From: Variovorax gossypii
Lineage (GTDB): Bacteria > Pseudomonadota > Gammaproteobacteria > Burkholderiales > Burkholderiaceae_C
DNA: 64,000 nucleotides
NCBI RefSeq assembly: GCF_003965815.1
Contig: NZ_RXOE01000012.1
Span: 1 to 64,000, forward strand
Direction of reading: 5' to 3'
The position numbers and the translations under genes were made by a program. The notes beneath the pieces were generated by a model. It searched no databases and had not been told where the DNA came from. It saw only the letters and a program-made list of their open reading frames with translations. Below, piece after piece: positions 59,101 through 64,000 of the stretch. Each line of letters opens with the position of its first letter. The stretch's first letter is position 1.

Positions 59101-60801
59101 TGGCGATCCGCGGCAGACCACACCATGAGCCGGGCGTTGGCGCTCGCTGGAAGCAGTTCGCTGGCCATTTTTTTCGCCAAGCGAGCCGTCAACGAATTGC
59201 AGCATGTCAGAAGCCAGTTGAGCGGCCTGGATGCGCAATCTCAGGTCTCGCTCATGAAAGCACGCCACGTGGTGTTCGAGAACGCGACAGCGTTGTTGAT
59301 CGATGCCGGACGCCTCGGGGAAGCTCAGCAGGTTCTCTCGATGTACAAACTGGATGAATTGCAGCAGTTCACGCAGCGCAGTGGGCCCGGCGAGGACCCG
59401 CGCAACGTTCGTGCCGAGGTGGACGGCGTGGAGACTCGATGGCAAGCTGCAATTGACCTGAGCGCGGCGCGGTTCGGTGCAGTGAGCGCGGAGCTGAGCA
59501 AGCTTGAGGCGCTGGGTCGCCTTGACAGCTTGACTGCACCGCAGCGGCGCCGGTGGGAGCAACTGCGTGACTTTGTCGATGACGAGCAGCGCAGCTTCGG
59601 ACGGACCCTTGATGCCATCCGGCGCGAGGCTCCCTCGGCCGACGCGGAAAGTGCAGGTGCAACTGCGAGGAGCGCCGTCCCCCTGCTGAGGGCATCGGTG
59701 GCCGGGCTGAGCGAGCTGAGCAAGCGATCCGGCTCGCGGGTGGTGGCCCTGCAGTACGTTGTTCTGGACAAGAAGATCTACATCCTGGTGACCACGCCCG
59801 AACTCCAGTTCTCGAGAGAGGTCTCCCTCGAAGGCCAGCAACTCGGGCAATTGGTTCAGAGTTTTCGCGAGGCCGTGCAGGATACACGTGCCGATCCGAG
59901 CAAAGCGGGCGGCAGGCTCTATGAGTTGCTCGTGAGGCCGATTGCGGCGGCACTCAAAGAGGATGGTGCCGACACCTTGATGGTTTCACTCACTGGTGTG
60001 CTGAGATACGTTCCCTTTGCTGCCTTGCACGACGGCTCCAGATATCTGGTCGAACGGTATCGCATCGCCCTGATGAGCGAGGCGGCGCCGCTTATGGGCA
60101 TGCAGCCTCCTCGGCCCAACTGGAATGTTGCCGGTTTAGGGGTCTCCGCGAAGGTCGACCCTGATTTTCTGGAGCTTCCCAGTGTGCGCAAGGAGATCGC
60201 GGCGGTAGTCAGAGGGGCGTCGGGCATGTCTTCCGGAGTGTTGCCAGGTGTCGCATGGATCGATGGTGAGTTCACTGCAGAGCGGCTTCAAAGTGTCCTC
60301 AGCGATGCACCTGCGGTGATCCATGTGGCCAGCCATTTCAAGTTTTCTCCTGGCAGCGATACCCGTTCGTTTCTTCTTCTGGGCGACGGCACTCGCCTTA
60401 CGCTGCGCGACTTGGCGGGTTCGCGCTACCGCTTCCAGTCCAGTGATCTGCTGACGCTTTCGGCCTGCGAGACCGGTGTTGGCGGCGGCCGCGACCTTGC
60501 CGGACGTGAAATCGAAGGGCTGGCTTTGCTGGCTCAGCAACAGGGGGCGTCTGCCGTGCTGGCAACGCTGTGGCCAGTGGCAGATCCGAGTACAGCGCAA
60601 TTCATGCAGCGCTTCTATACCCTGCGGCAGGACGGCAAGACCGTGTCGAAGAGCGAGGCCTTGCAGCGTGCCCAGCTCGAGATGCTCCGAGGAGGAGGCA
60701 ATTTGCGTGAGGGGATGACTTCCGCTTCGTTTACTTCGCCCAGACAGTACTCGCATCCCTATTTCTGGGCCCCCTTCATCCTGCTGGGAAACTGGCTCTG
60801 A
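56182..60801 (+). CDS. RHS/YD-repeat - TPR - CHAT protease fusion, secreted
   Basis: The 1539-residue protein has a signal peptide (LRGLLSFLFLVLPQLPAHA). Residues about 40-470 look like the head of an RHS protein: RTYNSRSLHDGVFGFGWCTDIE, then YD-type repeats such as GRLIGLRHQDGRRIEITYD and NLTRAEWPDKTAIHLYYDD. Residues about 490-1100 are helical TPR-like repeats (ALEALREVSS, YEAAS-type units). The C-terminal CHAT caspase-fold protease is intact, with His1385 in VIHVASHF and Cys1429 in LSACETGVGGG, ending HPYFWAPFILLGNWL. RHS heads joined to a CHAT protease are not a standard architecture. The RHS half is visibly lower in GC than the TPR-CHAT half. It follows the DUF900 hydrolase in one operon and may be a sensor-protease of the envelope. 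Confidence 0.82.
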   Translation: MSWGRITSLRGLLSFLFLVLPQLPAHALVDMKNANYSHTWIDIAPLREEVNRFWSEEYLLNLGVQRTYNSRSLHDGVFGFGWCTDIETKLDFFESGVVQLTHCGGGQQRRFGAPQVFDGVERRLDDMVTRLRMRAEVSGTFKRMLSGRDDRHWLKLRETLLEDEYLDSNLAKSLGRKRPDLTGQTLAEMGVGDAALVFHKDEIRLISAQSPMQLIFDRSGRLIGLRHQDGRRIEITYDADKPVRVQNEEGHELILTYSENGKITSVRRQLKGETTFLLSRYRHNRDDDLIEVENAWIKTYRYRYNARHNLTRAEWPDKTAIHLYYDDRKDWVISFQDREECIENYTYVTPGREHYSSQVLKRCRGTPVASNFYEFWHAPSADGRFALQRVRTFVAQQITEIDYEQVFGLPIRISKDGIVTTYENSSAGRVKSRVSGDTKWVFGGDSSDTEGVVVLEETVRSDGEPEVTRHKTDPWGALYTMPAVERQRQRAIQAASVEKANEAVARFNASSEHMDRQLDRWHEMRAQRRFESAVALARTMDAELRDQGEAALGRANVAQLALVLADELASTDSADISLALAKFVLEVSPDVESIDVARAGLLVDQLSRQSAKPQQAIAALRVAIAILKRRATTPPAETMLQLHLALATAEREAGNPKLALEALREVSSSSVGASGAAIWPKEGVEEVAVIYSQAGLYELALETLLQSRIVFLSLVDPYQEWTSDDGDGEYSGFSALGIVEEILRAQGRFDDALAINKVRVQRLFKGLPPSSPSPNASYARLLEAEVLTLTYAGQYAAASQLMEKSFWHAAGNDSVRARLLSTRALLSSRLGMYAEAVNDGREAIRLAGDHMGDDAANLASSLSELGRHDESEAAFDATATDAARRLPGVHPRLADLRVRWAEARLRAGNPGGAVQLLNGANDNLQAALSFSHWRVTRSLVTRAEAAIELRDVEGATLWATRALSSAYAGGLPEWRSAADHTMSRALALAGSSSLAIFFAKRAVNELQHVRSQLSGLDAQSQVSLMKARHVVFENATALLIDAGRLGEAQQVLSMYKLDELQQFTQRSGPGEDPRNVRAEVDGVETRWQAAIDLSAARFGAVSAELSKLEALGRLDSLTAPQRRRWEQLRDFVDDEQRSFGRTLDAIRREAPSADAESAGATARSAVPLLRASVAGLSELSKRSGSRVVALQYVVLDKKIYILVTTPELQFSREVSLEGQQLGQLVQSFREAVQDTRADPSKAGGRLYELLVRPIAAALKEDGADTLMVSLTGVLRYVPFAALHDGSRYLVERYRIALMSEAAPLMGMQPPRPNWNVAGLGVSAKVDPDFLELPSVRKEIAAVVRGASGMSSGVLPGVAWIDGEFTAERLQSVLSDAPAVIHVASHFKFSPGSDTRSFLLLGDGTRLTLRDLAGSRYRFQSSDLLTLSACETGVGGGRDLAGREIEGLALLAQQQGASAVLATLWPVADPSTAQFMQRFYTLRQDGKTVSKSEALQRAQLEMLRGGGNLREGMTSASFTSPRQYSHPYFWAPFILLGNWL

Positions 60802-60899
60802 ATCAGCCACTCTTCGCGCGCAGTCGGCCTACAGCGGGAACCCCCGCGCCACGCGAACGGCCGCAACGTAAAGCTAGCCGCGATGGGGCATCGATCCTC

Positions 60900-61916
60900 T
60901 TATTGCGCTGCCTTCCGTCGCCTCCGCGCCTCTGTGTGCATGTTGACCGGCGTTGCGCTGAGGACGCGCTCCACCATCGCCGCAAGGAAGCGGCTAGGCG
61001 CCAAATCTTCCGGAGTCTTGTCCTGCAGAACCCTTACCTTTGGGAGTTGCTCAATGTATTGATCTACCTGGGTGACAGGTACCGATGCCGGTGCATCCTC
61101 TTCCGCGTCTGCCTCGGGGCCGGGTTCCGGCACACCAGCGGCGGGCGCCTCTTCGCCCGTATCGGGAAGCGCTGCATCGTCGGCATACTCCATCAGGACG
61201 AGACAGGTGGCGTGGTACGCATCGTCCTCGCGCCCAAGCTTGGCGAGCAAGTCGAACAACCAATCCGCGACGTAAGGTTCTTTTTGAAGAATGTCGGAGC
61301 GAAGTCCGAACACAAAGCCAAGGGCGGCGAGAGGGTGCCTCAGGCGCAGGTTCTTGGCGTCGCCGTAGGACTCCTCGACCCGGTTCGGGGCGTTCTTGCC
61401 GTAGGACGAGTCCATGCGCTTGGTTGAAATCAGGAGCTCGGGTCCCGTGACCCAGTCGGTGATGATGACGTCGACCTGCTTGAGGTAGTTCTTGCCAAGA
61501 ATCGATGCACTGGACGAGGTGACACCTGGGATCGAGCCCTTTCTGATCAGGCGATCTTCTAGTGGCTGCCGCATTGCCTTGGGCAAGTCTTTCAGCAGCT
61601 CTGTCACAGCACCTGGAAGGATGCGTGGATGAGCCGGGCGCGGCCAAGCTTGGTCAGCGTCGAAGCCCGCGCGTCGCAGCTCGTAGCTCAGCCACACGTC
61701 GAGCGCCAGCGCCGGCACGCCGGACGTGGTGCCGGCTTTGAGGTGCAGCGGCACTCCAAGCAAACGCTCCAAGGTCGCATAGTCGGGCTCGAAGAACAGC
61801 TTATCGTTCGGACCTTTGCGCCAAGGGTTGCTGTGTATTTCGTCGGGGGCTGCAAGCGCAACGATGCGATCGAAAAGAACCCATGCTCTCGCTCTTGCGG
61901 ATTGTTTAACGGCCAC
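60900..61916 (-). CDS. Probable type II restriction endonuclease (XamI-like)
   Basis: The 338-residue protein lies directly after, and overlaps by 11 bp, an adenine-specific DNA methyltransferase, the usual place of the cognate nuclease. A PD-(D/E)XK-like site may be formed by Asp in QVDVIITDW and the segment ELLISTKRM. The TKRMDSSYGKNAPNRVEESYGD block suggests the XamI family, recalled from memory. The last part contains an acidic, proline-rich linker. It starts at GTG. Confidence in function comes mainly from the pairing. Confidence 0.65.
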   Translation of the reverse strand: MAVKQSARARAWVLFDRIVALAAPDEIHSNPWRKGPNDKLFFEPDYATLERLLGVPLHLKAGTTSGVPALALDVWLSYELRRAGFDADQAWPRPAHPRILPGAVTELLKDLPKAMRQPLEDRLIRKGSIPGVTSSSASILGKNYLKQVDVIITDWVTGPELLISTKRMDSSYGKNAPNRVEESYGDAKNLRLRHPLAALGFVFGLRSDILQKEPYVADWLFDLLAKLGREDDAYHATCLVLMEYADDAALPDTGEEAPAAGVPEPGPEADAEEDAPASVPVTQVDQYIEQLPKVRVLQDKTPEDLAPSRFLAAMVERVLSATPVNMHTEARRRRKAAQ

Positions 61917-63582
61917 TGGCCCCCCTCGTTATGCGACGATGGGCGAATTCTGCCCGTGCTTGCCGGATGCGCTCGATCTGTAAACCTGAAAGGTCACCGA
62001 CGTCCGCCAGGAGCGCCTGATCCACGAGCGCTACTGCGTCGAGCAGCCTGCCATCGGCAAGCAGGTTGACGACTTGTTGTCTGATGGTGCGAAGCGCTTC
62101 TGCACGGGCCAGAACTAACGCGGGCGAGGGCATGGTCCAGACATCGGCCTCCTTGGGCTCGATCTTCAGGATGCCGCCTCCGTAAGCGCGCCCGACCATT
62201 TCCGCATGCAGCAGCGTGACTGAGTTCAGGCTCGCCAGCGGCAGGAGCTCGCAGCCGAGTTCCCGGTGCTTGGGTGCGAGGTAGACGCCGTGCACCGAAT
62301 TGAGGTGCCGAGCCTTCGCTTCATTGGCTGTGAGCCTGGGCGTGTCTGCGTTCATGCAGGTCAGCAACAGGTCCGCAGCGGGGACCAGCGGCACCTGGTA
62401 CCAGGTCTTGCGCACGCGGCACTTGTAGGCCGTATCGACACCGGTGCGATGACCGTCCGCGATGTACGCAGCGGCCTTGGCCGAAGGTGGCGTGCTCGGG
62501 TAGAAGAGGAGGGTGGCCTGCCCCTCTCGACCCAGCTTCGTGAGCATGTCGCTCGAAAGCGAGAGACCCCGCAGGTGTGAGCTCCCCGGCGGCGAGAGGC
62601 GCAGCAGTTCCTTGGTGTGCAGGCCGAGCTCCTTGGCCCGCTGGGGCGAGAGCGTGAAGTACTTGTTGTTGCCCGTGACGATGCCAAGGGTGGTGTCTCC
62701 CCATGTCTCCAGGCTGGTGAAGAGGCCTTCTTTCAGCAGCTTGTGCAGCGGCTCGACGGCCTCGGGGTCGACGAGGCTGGAGGTCCACTTTGCAGCCGGG
62801 TCCGTGGGCGTCCAGGTCTGTCCCACGCCCAGCGAGGCGAGCTCTGCCGCGTTCCTGGCTTGTCGGATGGTGGCGTGGTTGGCCGGGCCCTCAAGGTACC
62901 CGTCGGCCAGCAGCAGCACGACATCCGCTTCGGCCTCGGGAAAGACCTGCTCGGCAAAGAGCACGAGCTGCACGTCGCGAAAGCGCTCGAAGAGGAAGCG
63001 GCGCACGGGCGCCGCGTAGTTCACCGACAGCAGCTCGGCCGGGAGCACCAGTCCGAGGCGTCCGCCTTGCCCCAGGAACAGGGCAGAGTGGATGGTGAAG
63101 GCGGCCCAGCTGGAGGCAAGGCCGGTGAGCGACACGCCGCCTCGCAGGGCGGCCTCGCGCGAGCGCGCACGGGATTCGCCCGAGAAATCCTGGTAGCGGA
63201 TGTACGGCGGGTTGCCGATGACCGTGTCGTAGACCGGCTCGGGCTCGATCGCGAAGAAGTCGCTCTGCCTCACATTGGCCTGGCCGCCCGCATCAAGCAC
63301 GCGCTGGCGGGCGACCTTTGCACTGTGGGCATGGATCTCGACACCGTCCACGATGGGCTGTGCATCGGAGCCCGGTGCGAGTTCGCGAAGGCGATCCACG
63401 GCTGCGACGAGAAAGGCAGCGTCGCCTGCCGAGGGCTCCATCACGAGGTCGTCTGCCTTTCGGATGGCCCAGTGGGCGATGAACCGGGTGATCTCATCGG
63501 GCGTGAAAAAGGCCCCTCGCTCCTTGCGCAGCGCAGGTGTGTCGTCGGGGTGGATGGAGTGCGCGAGAGTCACCGGGGGCAT
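61906..63582 (-). CDS. N6-adenine DNA methyltransferase, type II (gamma class, Eco57I/TaqI-like)
   Basis: The 558-residue methyltransferase has the AdoMet motif in LVMEPSAGDAAFL, preceded by RGAFFTPDEITRFIAHWAI, and the catalytic NPPY motif at residue 124. This order, AdoMet motif before NPPY, is the gamma class. The C-terminal half would recognise the DNA target. With the adjoining nuclease it forms a restriction-modification pair. The ATG giving MPPVTLAHS was chosen over a TTG 12 bp upstream; neither has a clear ribosome-binding site. Confidence 0.88.
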   Translation of the reverse strand: MPPVTLAHSIHPDDTPALRKERGAFFTPDEITRFIAHWAIRKADDLVMEPSAGDAAFLVAAVDRLRELAPGSDAQPIVDGVEIHAHSAKVARQRVLDAGGQANVRQSDFFAIEPEPVYDTVIGNPPYIRYQDFSGESRARSREAALRGGVSLTGLASSWAAFTIHSALFLGQGGRLGLVLPAELLSVNYAAPVRRFLFERFRDVQLVLFAEQVFPEAEADVVLLLADGYLEGPANHATIRQARNAAELASLGVGQTWTPTDPAAKWTSSLVDPEAVEPLHKLLKEGLFTSLETWGDTTLGIVTGNNKYFTLSPQRAKELGLHTKELLRLSPPGSSHLRGLSLSSDMLTKLGREGQATLLFYPSTPPSAKAAAYIADGHRTGVDTAYKCRVRKTWYQVPLVPAADLLLTCMNADTPRLTANEAKARHLNSVHGVYLAPKHRELGCELLPLASLNSVTLLHAEMVGRAYGGGILKIEPKEADVWTMPSPALVLARAEALRTIRQQVVNLLADGRLLDAVALVDQALLADVGDLSGLQIERIRQARAEFAHRRITRGASGR

Positions 63583-63778
63583 TCTATTTTGCAAAGCGCG
63601 CGCACCTTGCTGAGAGGTCTGTCAGGTCGCGGCTTGGAGGCTGGAGACGGGATGCGAGGAGCACTGCCCGCGCTGTGTGGCCATGCACTTGATCCGATCA
63701 TGTCGCGGGTCAGATCATGCGTGCCCATGCCGCCGCGCTCATGCGCTGCGGACAACGCATGAGGCTGTGGGCGATGGT

Positions 63779-64000
63779 CTATCGTGTCTTGTTCGATTGG
63801 GACACCACACTCCCGGCAAGCGTCCTGGTCACCTTGGATGAGTGAGGATTGTCCAGCGCGCGCGAGGCTCGGTCCTCCGTCTTCGCTCCGGTCTGCGCGG
63901 GGCGGCCGCTTTGCCGCAATGCCGAGCCTGCGAGTGAGCGCTGGATGCTACTGGCTGATGCGTTTCCGAGTGTTCTACCGGCGACGGAGGCCACGGTCGG
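63779..64000 (-). CDS. Small Ser/Ala-rich repeat protein, partial
   Basis: The frame runs off the end of the window. Its C-terminal 70 residues contain two related units, ASSIQRSLAGSALRQSG and HSSKVTRTLAGSVVSQSN, separated by about 28 residues. The spacing and similarity argue for a real coding sequence resembling short Ser/Ala/Lys-repeat proteins found in enterobacterial and other genomes. Function is unknown. A GTG lies inside the window, but the frame stays open beyond it. Confidence 0.4.
   Translation of the reverse strand, partial: PTVASVAGRTLGNASASSIQRSLAGSALRQSGRPAQTGAKTEDRASRALDNPHSSKVTRTLAGSVVSQSNKTR

Overview
The window is a high-GC (roughly two-thirds G+C by eye) stretch of a proteobacterial chromosome. 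It most resembles a soil or rhizosphere Betaproteobacterium of the Comamonadaceae/Burkholderiales type. The reasons are a Bug/TctC-type binding protein, catabolic operons joined by 4-bp ATGA overlaps, many LysR/MarR/AraC regulators, and Shine-Dalgarno-led GTG and TTG starts. The genus is an inference.

Positions 1-17.6 kb hold a complete-looking aerobic picolinate (pyridine-2-carboxylate) catabolic locus in two divergent arms. The minus arm encodes a molybdenum hydroxylase in three subunits (small subunit fused to a CoxG-like domain), an N-formylmaleamate deformylase-like hydrolase, a MarR regulator and the start of an acyl-CoA dehydrogenase. The plus arm encodes a four-part Rieske oxygenase (ferredoxin, reductase, alpha, beta), a zinc amidohydrolase-type decarboxylase, a 2,5-dihydroxypyridine dioxygenase, a maleamate amidohydrolase and a five-gene branched-chain-amino-acid-type ABC importer. 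The predicted route is picolinate to 6-hydroxypicolinate to 3,6-dihydroxypicolinate to 2,5-dihydroxypyridine to N-formylmaleamate to maleamate to maleate. The catalytic residues of the deformylase and dioxygenase fall at the residue numbers I remember for NicD and NicX. An exact 15-bp repeat lies in the divergent promoter region.

Positions 17.6-26.9 kb carry a second catabolic unit of unknown substrate: LysR, Bug-type binding protein, enoyl-CoA hydratase, CaiB-type CoA-transferase, SDR, SCP2-type thiolase and a DUF35 protein without zinc-ribbon cysteines. Divergent to these are a PrpF-family isomerase, a second SDR and a convergent AraC regulator. Positions 26.9-32.8 kb encode an AaeB/FUSC-type efflux system (FUSC, DUF1656, HlyD, NodT-type outer-membrane lipoprotein) and a LysR regulator. 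A twice-frameshifted gene remnant with an HEYLH motif follows.

Positions 33.3-46.1 kb form a type I secretion locus: HlyB-type ABC exporter, HlyD adaptor, a small exported protein of unknown function, and a 2787-residue serralysin-type zinc metalloprotease built largely of RTX repeats, followed by a strong hairpin.

Positions 46.2-64 kb look like a defence or conflict island. A four-gene minus-strand operon encodes an alpha/beta hydrolase, a caspase-like protease with VMAP-type C-terminal region, a MoxR AAA+ ATPase, and a SAV_2336-CHAT-SLOG protein whose CHAT domain seems to have lost its cysteine. It resembles the NTP-dependent MoxR/VMAP conflict systems known mainly from computational work. 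A plus-strand pair follows: a secreted DUF900 alpha/beta hydrolase and a 1539-residue fusion of RHS/YD repeats, TPR-like helices and an intact CHAT protease. A type II restriction-modification pair and a fragment of a small repetitive protein end the window. The caspase/SLOG operon and the RHS-TPR-CHAT fusion are the best candidates for an undescribed system.
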